DNA of 64,000 bases, from assembly GCF_025370935.1 (NCBI RefSeq), contig NC_133473.1, positions 16,190,773 to 16,254,772 of the forward strand, given 5' to 3'. The notes beneath the pieces were generated by a model. It did no database searches and had not been told where the DNA came from. It saw only the letters and a list, made by a program, of their open reading frames with translations. Source of the DNA: Choristoneura fumiferana. Its lineage: Eukaryota > Arthropoda > Insecta > Lepidoptera > Tortricidae. Shown one piece after another: positions 42,909 to 53,694 of the stretch (position 1 is its first letter; every line of letters starts with the position of its first letter). A program made the translations under genes and the position numbers.

Positions 42909-44465
42909 GACGGTAACCATAGATATCTGGCACACAGGGAGTGATAAGACAGGTCCTTAGAGTCTAGCTATTATGATTAGCTAATTTACTTTTTACCTAA
43001 GCCCAAGTTGACGAATTCTTTAATCTCAATGGATAGCTTAAATTATTAAGCTATGTTAATAAAAACAAGGTTCAGACTGTAGAAGTAGGCAGTGGATTGT
43101 CACGACGAACGCTCACGAGTCAAGCTCAAGGCTAAAAACCTTAACCCTGATATGAGCTATTGCCCAATTAGACGATGTCAGATAAACTAAATGGAGCAGA
43201 CCGTTTTATGAAGGCAGTTAAATAATGGTTAAATCGATTTACTGCACTTGGTACTTACTTAATTTATGCAGCCACGACAGCGGTGTGTGTTTTTAAGGAA
43301 CAATAAAGAACACCACTTTGCACACGAACAACGGAGTCCGTTGTAATACTAGCATGAGACTTAAATATAGTGATTCGGCGGACGTAGGCAAGACCAAGCC
43401 TACCCTTAGAAGTTAATTGATAATGCATCATTTACAAACTCCAACACCATCATTCGATTGCGCTGTGACCATGCAACTTCGTATCATTTTTAGTAATTTG
43501 TTTGGCTATTGTTCGTTCAACTTTGCCGAAAGACTACGCATTGATCCAAAATATGTGAAATAGATATACCTAGACCGCAAATAAGTGAAATATAATTTAA
43601 TTTTGAAGTCGGAAGAGAACTAGATATACCTTCCGCCGCCTAACTTTGCCTAAAAGTTCATTGCCACGACTAGTACCACAAAAACGATAAAGGTATAATT
43701 CCAACAATTGAATAGGCACTATACCGTTAAGCGATTCGAACACAATCCGGGAGTAACGTAAAGTCGTCGCATAAAAAATATATCTCAAAAATGCATCAAA
43801 ACTGAGTATTAAGTAATAAACTTTTAGGCAGATTTATATGGCGCGTGGTATTCCATAGAGAATCTAATTCGCACATAATCGCAATCGTATTCACCATTTC
43901 TTTTTGCCAATCTACCAGTATTCTAATAGAGCAGAATGTTCTCTTCTTAGACAATAATGGCCACTAGACTAACCATGATCTTTAGTCATAAAAGGACCAA
44001 TCACTGCGACTTCGAGCTCTCATTTTTGTCTGTTTATTTGAATATGCAACGTATTGAAAATGTATGTTTTTATTTTGAAATTTCAGAATCTGAAGTTCTA
44101 AGAACATTAAAACGGGACAAGGTTATTGAGATAGCTCTTGTACAAATAGTACATATCTCTAAAAGGCAAATAGAACAACTCATATACTAAAATGCCTAGC
44201 AATGTTAGCCCCTTCCAGTTAAGTGTCTACATCAGCGTTTGTGATTACAATAAGATTATTCAAATTAACTCCAGTGGGTTGAGATATGTGCAAAGTTAAT
44301 AATCTCGTTTCGGCGTATCTACATCGTTAACGTTGTTCCAAATTAGCTTATCTGCACATACCGACACTTAGACAATTTTATATTATGACCGTGGTGCAAT
44401 TGTTAGCGAAATGAATATAACATTAATGCATGTTGATAGTTGCTTTCCAATTCGATTTAAGGTGT
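42909..44465. other. Gene-free stretch
   Basis: No recognised repeat. GTGATTCGGCGGACGTAGGC at 43369 resembles GTGATTCGGGAGACATGGGC at 28851, a trace of an unclassified repeat. A 77-codon frame at 43957 has no recognised motif. Confidence 0.35.
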
Positions 44466-44499
44466 CTAGCCACTACTCCGTATCATATTATGAACGTGA

Positions 44500-44900
44500 C
44501 AGGAACGTTTCAGGGAAAAAAATATTCTTTGTATTGAAAAGTATAAGACTATGCCCACTAGATGCATATCAAAAATACAAACTGAAATATAGATGCATAG
44601 AAAAACCATAAAAATAAGACCAGCACTGGAATCGAACCCAGGTCCTCGGCATTCCGTGCCACGTGCTATACCACTACACCACCACTGGACAGTGATACAG
44701 ACACGAATTTCTCCTATGAACCACATATCTCAGCTTATTTGTTTTCTTATTTAGTCACTTAAGCAGCGACACTAGCGACATCTATGCTGGCCCAAAAAAA
44801 AACCGATATGGGTATTACGGGATGACCGTAAAAATAACAAAAAAAAATGGAATTGAAATAAAAAATACAAAAAGATTCCAAAAAACCAATCTTAATTTGA
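44500..44900 (-). mobile_element. Repeat with an internal tRNA-like fold, copy B (minus)
   Basis: On the minus strand: AAGATTGGTTTTTTGGAATC, TTACGGTCATCCCGTAATAC, CAGCATAGATGTCGCTAGTG, GCTGAGATATGTGGTTCATA, then the tRNA-like block (44618-44690), then TTATTTTTATGGTTTTTCTA. Relative to copy A it has about 45 extra bases before GCTGCTTAAGTG. Confidence 0.75.
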
Positions 44901-45110
44901 TTGCTTAATAACGACATCCCTTGTCCGGATGAGGGGTTAGTTCCAATGGGGTGCTGAAAGTTTCTCGATGAGGGCTACAGCATGAATGTCGCTAGTGTCG
45001 CTGCTTAAGTTTTTCGATATGGGTTTTACGGGATGACCGTAAAAGTAACAAAAAAATTTGGAATTGAAATTAAAAATACAAAAAGATTCCAAAAAACCAA
45101 TCTTAATTCA
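44798..45110. repeat. Direct repeat of the left part of the tRNA-like element
   Basis: CGATATGGG(T), TTACGGGATGACCGTAAAA, GGAATTGAAAT, AAAATACAAAAAGATTCCAA and AAAACCAATCTTAATT occur at 44800-44896 and again at 45016-45108. The spacer of about 120 bases repeats GTCGCTAGTGTCGCTGCTTA, a part of the element just upstream. So the element has a partial tandem duplication of its left end. Confidence 0.75.
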
Positions 45111-45404
45111 CTAGATGCATGTTTCTTGACCAACAGTCGCCGTCGCGTGAAATGCACGGAGTGTCAAAAACGGTGCCGATACGCTTTTTATGGGTATGAC
45201 ACGCCGTTAATAAATTATTCTGTGCCTATACATTCCTATTACTGTCATGGTATAATACGATGTAGTGGGTAGAGACCTAATGTATTTTTCAAATCATTTG
45301 TCCATTTTGCTAGTAACACTTCATTGTTGCCTATAGAGATAAAACTACCACTGCAGGGGTTAGGTCTCATCTGGGTTAGGTTGTAGTTCCCACGAGGGCC
45401 CAGC
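45111..45404. other. Gene-free stretch with a short Cys-containing frame
   Basis: A plus-strand frame ending at 45272 reads RRRVKCTECQKRCRYAFYGY and later HSYYCHGIIRCSG. The Cys spacing is suggestive but the frame starts inside the preceding repeat; no family recognised and no gene called. Confidence 0.2.
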
Positions 45405-45565
45405 GCGGATTGGGACCTTCACACATATCGGTGAATTTCTTCGCAGATGTGTGTGGAGGTATTCTCATAATGTTTTCCTTCGCCGTAAAGCTCAAAATAT
45501 CTATATTTGAAATGTAATTTTACACATAGATTCCGAAAAACTCAGAAGGTAGGAAAAGGAAGGAA
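45405..45565 (-). mobile_element. SINE (minus), middle part
   Basis: GCCCAGCGCGGATTGGGACC, TTCACACATATCGGTGAATT, TTTTCCTTCGCCGTAAAGCT and CACATAGATTCCGAAAAACT follow the complement of the SINE body and middle. Confidence 0.6.
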
Positions 45566-45604
45566 GTAGTAAAGGAAGAGATAGAGTAGCGGCAGTAATA
45601 GAAT

Positions 45605-45745
45605 TAATTTATTGAATCAGGCGTGATTTTGCGGAGCTCCATATCAATGAACTAAAAGAACTGCATGAACACGCATATCTTGCATAAATTTAGCTATCAT
45701 AAGGTCGCGGGTGAGCAAAGAAATTCTTTTAGTTCAGTAATAGAA
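45605..45745. mobile_element. Foldback family: two ends fused
   Basis: TTGAATCAGGCGTGATTTTG, GCGGAGCTCCATATCAATGA, ACTAAAAGAACTGCATGAAC, then ATCTTGCATAAATTTAGCTA, TCATAAGGTCGCGGGTGAGC and TTTTAGTTCAGTAAT. The first 55 bases are the outer part of the left arm; they pass directly into the inner part of the right arm. This is what an internal deletion between the two inverted arms would leave. Confidence 0.7.
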
Positions 45746-45839
45746 TTCTTTTTATCACGTTTCGGGTACGGTAACCTAAAAGGTGGATAAAACTTTTGAC
45801 AGTTCCTCTATGATTTTATTGTTCAAATGAAAAGTCGGT

Positions 45840-45956
45840 AAGGTGAACGTACGAATGCTCGACACGTTGTCCAATAGCTGACACCCAGCTGTCACCTCTA
45901 TTGCTAATGACATAAAGTTAAAGATGGCAACTATTGGGACACTCGTACGTTTACCT
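45840..45956. mobile_element. Short MITE (GTAAACGT family), copy 2
   Basis: The ends AAGGTGAACGTACGAATGCT and GACACTCGTACGTTTACCTT are inverted repeats of about 18 bases. Interior: CACCTCTATTGCTAATGACA and GATGGCAACTATTGGGACAC, in the same orientation as copy 1. 117 bp, no coding content. Confidence 0.8.
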
Positions 45957-46787
45957 TACGTAAGTAACGAATCCCGCACGTTTTCGGCATCGTCATAAAA
46001 CATTACCTTGTAACGTATTTCCTAAAATAAAAGGTGCTATGTAAATATCATAATATTATTATATTTGCATGCCTAATAGGAAATGATTGCAGGCTTTTAA
46101 CATGTAAGTGTTAATACTATTGTTTAGCATGCGGTTTACATCTTTTTTTTTATCCTCTACGCCCACTTTTATTGTTATTGAGCAAGCATCGTAACGTGAC
46201 GCGTTCCGATGCCCATGTTCTTTTCTTTGAACTTTTCTTACTTAATGGGGAGAGCCGAATTTTGAGGAATGTGAAATGTTAACTAATGTCCTTCTCCGAG
46301 ACTCGAATTAACTGTATACCGAATTTCATCTAATTTCATTTAAACCGGTTCAGCAGTTTAGACGTGATTGAGTAACAAACATCCAAACATCCAAAACTCC
46401 TTGGCCCAGTAAACTAAAGATCGAAATTCAGTAGTTCTGGAGTTATACGAGTTTTAAGTTTTTTAAAAAAACACCACTATCTCGGGTGGTGGTCTTAGAT
46501 AAAAAAAAATATAAACCATTTTTGTAGATAATCTTAACATCAATATTTTTTCCAAGGCTACTTTTGATCTTTGACCCCGAATTACTTTTTTAGCACACTT
46601 GGGATCACCAAAATCAAAATTCACCAAAATTCAGCTTTGTCGGAATTTATGTAATTTGACCAATACTTTTATGTCTAAATTGTCCGGATTACACGGCGTG
46701 TCTTTAATTGTGTTCGTTTCAGTCATCGTTCATCATTCTATACATACCTACTCGTACATACGACTGATTTCGTCAATATTGCCATCT
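45957..46787. other. Gene-free stretch with Helitron-like trace
   Basis: At 46310-46395 ATTTCATCTAATTTCATTTA, AACCGGTTCAGCAGTTTAGA and GAGTAACAAACATCCAAACA is the kind of sequence found near the 5' ends of lepidopteran Helitrons (complemented). Ends were not found. Confidence 0.35.
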
Positions 46788-47319
46788 ATATGTTGGCGGC
46801 CGATCGTAAAATCCGCCCGATCCCGAAGTTTCTAGGAATATCTTGAAATGGCGCCATTTCATGATATGCCTAAAAGTTGGCCAGTCATATCACGATGTGC
46901 CTAAGAAACAATACGGAAGATCGATCACATCATGATATGCCGAAAAAATAAAATATAGGTAAGACGAGCGAAGCGAGGGGTGGTTAGTATGAATTGTGAC
47001 CACAACGCACGAGCCGAGCGAGCGAAGCGAGCGTGCCGCAGCAGCGGCCGGCGAAGTGCCAGACCCGATATGGCGGCGATTCCTGACATGCCTAGGAATT
47101 TCATGATCTGTCTAATCTGGCCAAATCATGAAATGACGGCGTTTCATGATATGCCTAAGTATTTCATGATCTGCCTAAACGTCACTAGGCAAATCGTTAA
47201 ACGGTGAGCTTTGAACGCTATGGCGGATGTTCCTTAGCTAATTCATGAAATGGCGCCATTTCACGATATGCCTAGGAATTTCGTGATCTGGTGAATTTTA
47301 CGATCGGCCGCCGACATAT
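46788..47319. mobile_element. TIR element built of palindromic CATGATATGCC motifs
   Basis: Ends: GGCGGCCGATCGTAAAAT (46795-46812) and its perfect inverse ATTTTACGATCGGCCGCC (47295-47312), extended by TATATGT on both sides with one mismatch. Inside, CATGATATGCCTA or near variants occurs at least six times, often followed by ATTTCATGATCTG. The 16-base palindrome GAAATGGCGCCATTTC occurs near each end (46845 and 47247). A GC-rich core (46960-47070) has AGCGAAGCGAGC words. No transposase is seen. Confidence 0.75.
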
Positions 47320-47748
47320 ACATATTTATAACACATAAGAGAAACTTACAGGATGATATCAAAATGTTAATTAACGGGTCCCTCAGATCGGGCCGGAGGT
47401 GTCGCTAGACAATGCCAGCACACAATAAGCTTCCTGCCTCTGATTTATTCGTAAGCAAATAAGGAGGTGCGAGACATGATGTAACTAATACAAGTTTAAA
47501 GGTATGAGTAGGAAATGTCGAATATGGGGAAATTATGCATTATGCATTGCCGTGTAGCATTTGGCTCGAGTTTCTATTGAGTATTGGTATAAAATAGAAT
47601 AAGTTGAAAAAATCAAAAGGTGAAATAACCAACTTTGTTTCTTCGAGATATAATTTGAAAACTAGTATTTGATAATTTTCTTAAGCGTTACGATGAAAAC
47701 AAAGAGTACATTTACTTTTCATAGGCTTGACTATTTAAAGGACATAAG
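47320..47748. other. Gene-free stretch
   Basis: Nothing recognised. Confidence 0.35.
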
Positions 47749-47892
47749 TACAGTCAAGGGCATAAATATATACGTTTTCAAGACGTCAAAAATATCTATA
47801 CACCTTTATGGCACTAACTATAAGGTCGATGTTACATATATTTGACGCTACGGCTGTATAGATAGATATTTAATTTTATGCCCTCGACTGTA
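47749..47892. mobile_element. TACAGTC MITE (144 bp)
   Basis: TACAGTCAAGGGCATAAATA at the left and TTTTATGCCCTCGACTGTA at the right are inverted repeats of about 19 bases. The terminal TA fits a TA target. It belongs to the same terminal class as 55580 and 57318-57671. Confidence 0.8.
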
Positions 47893-47975
47893 CATAATAC
47901 CTACACAGTCACAGACAGACAGTTATGGTCTTATGTAGGTACTCGTAAGTATTAACCATAGGTCTAAACCATTTA

Positions 47976-49644
47976 TCCTACTAATATTATAAATGCGAAA
48001 GTTTGTGAGTGAGTGAGTGAGTATGTTTGTTACTCTTTCACGCTGAAACGGCTGGACGGATTTGGATGAAATTTGGCAAAAAGTTAGTTTATAACCTGGA
48101 TTAAAACATAGGATACTTTTTATCCTGGTATTCCCACGGGATAGGGATAAAATCTCGAAATAACAACCTCTGGGCTTAGAGTCATGAAATTTGGTATGTA
48201 GGTAGTTGGACGTTTGGAATAACAGATAGGTGACTTTTTGACCCGATATTCCCACGGGATACCTAGGGATAAAATCTTGAAATAACAACCGCAGGGCTTA
48301 GAGCCATGAAATTTAGTATGTAGGTAGCTGGACCTCTGAAATAGCACATAGGCTACTTTTTATCCCGATATTCCCCCGGGATAGGGATAAAATCTTGAAA
48401 TAATAACCACTGGGCTTAGAGTCATGAAACTTGGTATGTAGGTAACTGGACGTCTGGAATAACACGTAAGGGACTTTTTGACTCGATATTCCCACGGGAT
48501 ACCTAGGGATAAAATCTCAAAATAACAACCACTGGGTTTAGAGCCATGAAATTTAGTATGTAGGTAGCTGGACCTCTGGAATAACACATAGGCTACTTTT
48601 TATTCCGATATTCCCCCGGGATAGGGATAAAATCTTGAAATAACAACCTCTAGGCTTAGAGTCATGAAATTTGGTATGTAGGTAGTTGGACGTTTGGAAT
48701 AACAGATAAGTGACTTTTTGACCCGATATTCCCACGGGATACCTAGAGATAAAATCTTGAAATAACAACCGCAGGGCTTAGAGCCATGAAATTTAGTATG
48801 TAGGTAGCTGGACCTCTGAAATAACACAAAGGCTAATTTTTATCCCGATATTCCCACGAGATAGGGATAAAATCTCGAAATAACAACCTCTAGGCTTAGA
48901 GTCATGAAATTTGGTATGTAGGTAGTTGGACGTTTGGAAAAACAGATAGGTGACTTTTTGACCCGATATTCCCACGGGATACCTAGGGATAAAATCTTGA
49001 AATAACAACCGCAGGGCTTAGAGCCATGAAATTTAGTATGTAGGTAGCTGGACCTCTGGAATAACACAAAGGCTACTTTTTATTCCGATATTCCCCCGGG
49101 ATAAGGATAAAATCTTGAAATAATAACCACTGGGCTTAGAGTCATGAAATTTGGTATGTAGGAAGCTGGATGTCTAGAAAAACACGTAGACGTCTTTTTG
49201 ACCATCGGGTCGATATTACCACGGGATACCTAGGAATAAAATGTCGAAATAACAACCGCTGCGCTTAGAGGCATGAAATTTGGATGTATGTGTAGCCGTA
49301 TGTCTGGAATAACACATAAGTACGCTACTTTTTATGCCGATATTCCCACGGTATAGTTTTGTAACTAAGGGACCCCATACATCCCTGTATTATTGCGGCC
49401 TATTTACTGAATAAATGATTTGAATTTGAATTTTGCATCTGAATTTGGATAAGGAAAATTTTTTGAAACTTCAGCACTGGGTTTAGAGTCTTGAATTTTG
49501 TACAGTTATTCACAACACAACCTCAATGAAGACCACGATATAAAAATTGGAAATTTCCAGGGGAATTTTGTAAAATCCCGAAAATTTCAATTGTAGCTAC
49601 CACACCGAATAGTTTACGCGTGCGAAGCCGCGGGTAAAAGCTAG
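47976..49644 (+). mobile_element. Non-autonomous Helitron expanded by a 240-bp array
   Basis: The 5' end is TCCTACTAATATTATAAATG. The 3' end is ACGCGTGCGAAGCCGCGGGT then AAAAGCTAG. It is inserted between A (47975) and T (49645). These are Helitron terminal features; the stem is CGCG/CGCG with one mismatch against the better hairpin at 11415. Most of the interior is a tandem array (48110-49340). No Rep/helicase sequence. Confidence 0.85.
48110..49340 (+). repeat. 240-bp higher-order tandem array (two ~120-bp units)
   Basis: Two related units alternate. Unit A has GGGATAGGGATAAAATC, GAGTCATGAAATTTGG and GTGACTTTTTG; unit B has GGGATACCTAGGGATAAAAT, GAGCCATGAAATTTAG and GGCTACTTTT. A starts at 48121, 48361, 48601, 48841 and 49081 and B at 48241, 48481, 48721, 48961 and about 49201, so the period is exactly 240. 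The last units are more diverged. Because 240 is a multiple of 3, the same short minus-strand frame recurs in each unit; I regard that as a by-product. Confidence 0.9.
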
Positions 49645-49756
49645 TTGTATATAAAAAAACGAATACAATTAATAAACGTTGAGATGTATGTATGTACAAT
49701 GGTAAATTTAGGCCTTGACTTGTAACTTATGAGTATGAACAACAAGATATATTTTT

Positions 49757-50000
49757 GACCCCCGACGCAAAAGAGGGGTGTTATAAGTTTGACCGCTAAA
49801 TATATGTGTCTGTCTGTGTATCTGTCTGTGGCACCGTAGCTCTTGAACGGGTGAACTGATGGTTTTTAGACATGTTTTATCAAAATCGGTTCAGCCGTTT
49901 TTAGAATATTGAACTTCGAAGTGAATTGTCAGTGGGGTTTTCAAACTTTTTGTTGGTTATTACTAGAAACTAGATTTTTTCTAGGAAATAGATTATTTTA
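49757..50000 (+). repeat. Dispersed lepidopteran repeat
   Basis: ACCCCCGACGCAAAAGAGGG, GTGTTATAAGTTTGACCGCT, GTGGCACCGTAGCTCTTGAA and TCGGTTCAGCCGTTTTTAG form a block common in moth genomes. Class unknown to me. Confidence 0.5.
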
Positions 50001-50300
50001 TCAAACTCGGAGTACCAAAACATATAGTATAAACATGTAGTATGCTATTTTTTATTTTTAATATCTTTTATTGACTATTCTTTTTTATTTTTCTTAAGAA
50101 CCGAAAGGGTAAAGGAGACTGGCCTATGCCTATTTATTTTTCCTTTTTTTGGTAATCATTAATAATTTGTTAGGTCCGTAGAAATGAAGTGATACGGCTG
50201 TCATTAGAACAATTAATTACATATTTCCTTTCTTCCTTCCTTTCCTTTAATCAAGGGTATCTATTAAACTATTAAATTGAAAGTGTCACTAAACACTATT
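50001..50300. other. Gene-free stretch
   Basis: T-rich, nothing recognised. Confidence 0.35.
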
Positions 50301-50508
50301 ATAGTCAAAATACCACCAACGGGACTTATCACGCTAACACACACGAGTAATATTTACCTCGACGTTTCGGCAACATTGCAGTGGCCGTGGTCACGAGTAG
50401 ACTGAAGTGTGAGGTGTCAAGTCTGCCTAGCAGCGCGAGTCCTTCGAACTACCCGCACTTGATCACTAATAGTACCGGCACTTGTATCTTGGTGGTATTT
50501 TGACTATA
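50301..50508. mobile_element. MITE with 20-bp perfect TIRs
   Basis: TATAGTCAAAATACCACCAA at 50301-50320 is the exact inverse of TTGGTGGTATTTTGACTATA at 50489-50508. The interior has CCTCGACGTTTCGGCAACAT and GTGGCCGTGGTCACGAGTAG, words I recall from repeated moth sequence. 208 bp, no coding content. Terminal TA may be the target site. Confidence 0.85.
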
Positions 50509-51395
50509 AGTGAAAATCACGAAAGTTTAAAACGTTAAACACTATTATGTATGGGTAGTTTTATATTAAACATGCATATATCATTCATGACGTATGTGAC
50601 CCGACTGAAGTTCATAATTTAGTGTTGGAGTACAGTAAGAACCGCATATAAATCATACGGACCCATTACGTTGTTTGTAGCATCTTACAAAATCCACAGC
50701 TGTTCTAACCTACACAGGCATTTAGGTCCACTTACATTTGAATAGGTCTACTACGCTTGAAGTGTAGTGTATATTTATTTATATTTGTATACTCGCTAGT
50801 TTGAACTTGCGGTCAAATAAAACGAATGTCATACTATATTATGTTGTTTGACCCTGGTGGTTGTAAACGAATCAAACTTTGACAATGATCTAGTACGTAG
50901 TTTGAAACGCGTCACTAATGTCTATGGTGTTTGTAAGAGTTATCGAAGTCTATGAGCAATGGGCATAGATTACTTTTCGTAGTTCAAATTAAATTATCGT
51001 CTGTTATAAATATCTCTATCAGCAATAATATGGCCCAAAAAGCTAATTAAATATTGCTTCTTTCTTACTTTAATGTTAAAGGTTAAACAAAAATAGAGAG
51101 GAAATATAAAACAATAAAAATAATGATCAAATTATTTTTCCAAGACAAGTTGCTGACACTAAGGCAAAAAATGGTTAATTATCTTCGTAATTTGCGTAAA
51201 ATCTTTAACTTACATTCTAAAGGAATACAATAGTGCATTGTGCATTAAGGGGCGCCCGTGATACACATAATGATTTTCATCACATAGCGAGGAAAAAAAT
51301 GCAAAAAAATCAATTATTTAGTGTCCAAACACTTCGGCAAAAGAAAGGCGCTAAGAAAACAACTGAATCAAAAATAATGGCTCTCCGCCAATACA
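50509..51395. other. Gene-free AT-rich stretch
   Basis: Nothing recognised. Confidence 0.35.
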
Positions 51396-51494
51396 GGGGG
51401 CTACTACAAAACTCGAAAATCGAAGTTTGTATCGTATCGTCCCTCTCACTCTCGTATTAAATAATAAATTATCGAATTTCGTAGTAGCTCCCTC
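51396..51494. mobile_element. Short MITE (GGGGGCTACTAC), 99 bp
   Basis: GGGGGCTACTACAAAACTCG at the left and CGAATTTCGTAGTAGCTCCC at the right are inverted repeats of about 25 bases with a few mismatches. The interior ATCGAAGTTTGTATCGTATC and CCCTCTCACTCTCGTATTAA match 6240-6300. Confidence 0.75.
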
Positions 51495-53338
51495 ATTTTC
51501 ACTTTTTTCGAGTCTTCTACCATACAATGCTAAGAACTGTGTTTAGTTTAGAATTCAAATAGTCTAACGGCCAGATTGTTCCAACGTGCTGAAAAAATAT
51601 TTACTACAATTGATATAAATTTATATTATAAAAATAACGAAGTTTCATGAAGCGTGGCAAATTTTATGGGGTAAAATTGGGTTATAGCTAAGTTTTAAAG
51701 ATGTAAATTAAACGTTGGCTGACTTGAAACCTCTTTAGTCTGAAATGACGTACTTACCTATACCTACTAACTTTTTAAAACTAAAGTCATAATTCCTTTG
51801 GGGGAAAAACTATACGTAAATCTATAGTTCCCGCGGGAACAATTGAAGACATTGTCCCTTAGTATACAGGCATGGAGTAACATCATTGACTAGCAAGTGT
51901 GGTGAAAAATAAATAAACGAATGGCTGAAACTACGTAGGCTTCATTGAAACTAAACACTATGAAATAACAACAAAACAAATAAATGTTAACTATAAGGCA
52001 AAAATTAACACAGAAATTTAGTTTACTCAAGTGTAAAGAAAATATTCCATCCTTTATACTCCCACTGATGGGCTGATGAGAAACTTCATTTTACAATAAT
52101 AGGAAGTAAATTCTTGTTCTTCGTTATATGCCTGTTATTGTGTTACGACTGCTTACAAACATTCTACTAATCGAACTTACTTATTATAAATTAGAAATTT
52201 TGGTGAGAAGTAAGTGTGTGTATTTGTTGCTTCTTCACCCTAAAACAGAATGACAGTTTCGAATGAAATTTGTTAAGTACTTATTATAGACGAGAACTGA
52301 CAAACAATAATAGATAGGTCCCAATGGTACACTTTTAGTATAGAACCCTATGATGAACTGCAACCAAAATGGAACATCGACGAAAAGTTTAAAGTACTGC
52401 TTAGAATACCAGTTCTCGAGCTGGCTTCAAGTTTAGCATCTGTTCTTTCGTATTATTTTTTATTTTTCTCTTCCGCGCTATACATAATTGTTACCTACTC
52501 TGAGAAGTGTGCTAAACTACGAAGAGCAGTTTTTCAACATAAAGCACTCTTGTTGAGCCTTTAGTTACAAATCTGATACAAAATTGATGTGCGTCAAACG
52601 CATTGCGTTTATCGCATAAAACAACCAAGTGCTTTAAGCAACGTTTTGTTAACATCATTGCATCATTGTTTTTGTTAAGCAAATTATTGTCAGCTGACGT
52701 AACCTACCGATGGAAACATTGCACTATAAATTAAACCCACATAAATGTAGATGCCAGTAGCCATTATTACCTTAAGACCTTATCTACTGATGGCATTTGG
52801 CGTTAGCAATCTTTACCCATATTTTGTGAAATGCCAAGATTTGCACGACTCTCATTGTTCGCACATAACTCATGCCTACTCTTCTGTCTGTTCGTAAGTG
52901 CCAATAAAACGCTAATTAATAGGATTAAACTCTGCATAGTTAATTAATAGCATAATTTAGTTTTTGGACATGTCACGACACGCCAATCTAAATGTACTGA
53001 ATAGAGACATTCATGTCTTGACAAAGTCGATATAATCTTTGCCTGATGCTAATGGAACTAATTCGCAAGCCACCAAACACTTTGATTCGATTTGATTGAC
53101 ACGCCCGTGTGAATGACATTTGATGTTATATTATATTAAAGCGTAAGTATGCACATAATAAGCAAACAATAGAACAATGGTCGGAATAATTTAGGGTTTT
53201 GTTTAATGATTTCCTACAAAAAGTGCTTCCGTATTTATTACACGTTGGTACTTGGACAAAAAATGCTCACGCCTTTCGTGTATTTGATTAAGATTTGATA
53301 AGATAACGACTTGACGAAAAAATAGAATACGTACGTAA
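51495..53338. other. Gene-free AT-rich stretch, about 1.8 kb
   Basis: 52175-52290 (CTTATTATAAATTAGAAATT, TTCTTCACCCTAAAACAG) may be a decayed Helitron 5' part. No gene or other repeat recognised. Confidence 0.35.
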
Positions 53339-53522
53339 TCCAAACTACTTTCATATTATAAATACAAAAGTGTGTTTGTCAGTCTTTACCTCTTCACATT
53401 TAGACCACTTAACCGATTTCGATGAAATGACAGGACATAGTTTTTATCCCGGAAAACTGCAAAGTTCCCGCTAGATAGCGATGAACAAATTTTTTGCAGG
53501 TTGAGTCACGGGCAGCACCTAG
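53339..53522 (+). mobile_element. Decayed short Helitron
   Basis: It starts TCCAAACTACTTTCATATTA, TAAATACAAAAGTGTG, has CCGATTTCGATGAAATGA and ATCCCGGAAAACTGCAAAGT, and ends GTCACGGGCAGCACCTAG before T. Its layout matches 11233-11442, but the terminal hairpin is degraded. Confidence 0.55.
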
Positions 53523-53694
53523 TAATCTTTATAAATAACAACTATTATTCAAGAAACGTGTGTTTCTCGTATCATTTCATAACGGCTGCACCTGTTTAGT
53601 TCATTATTTTTGTTGTTGTTGTTATTATCTCGAAAAGGTTTGAATGGAAGAAAATGTTAAAAAAATTGTAAGCAAGTGTAAGCAACTCCCGTAG

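Noticed and set aside
45033..45272. Frame with CTEC...CRY...YYCH...RC as a possible transposase Cys-rich tail
   Set aside because: It starts inside the preceding repeat and the Cys/His spacing fits no family that I can name.
47923..49067. Series of minus-strand frames of 60-121 codons (MLFQRSSYLHTKFHG... and MLFQDFIPRYPVG...) that could be a repeat-protein gene
   Set aside because: They are one frame repeated every 240 bp because the tandem unit is a multiple of three. They lie wholly inside the Helitron array, overlap in different frames and have no start or end outside it.
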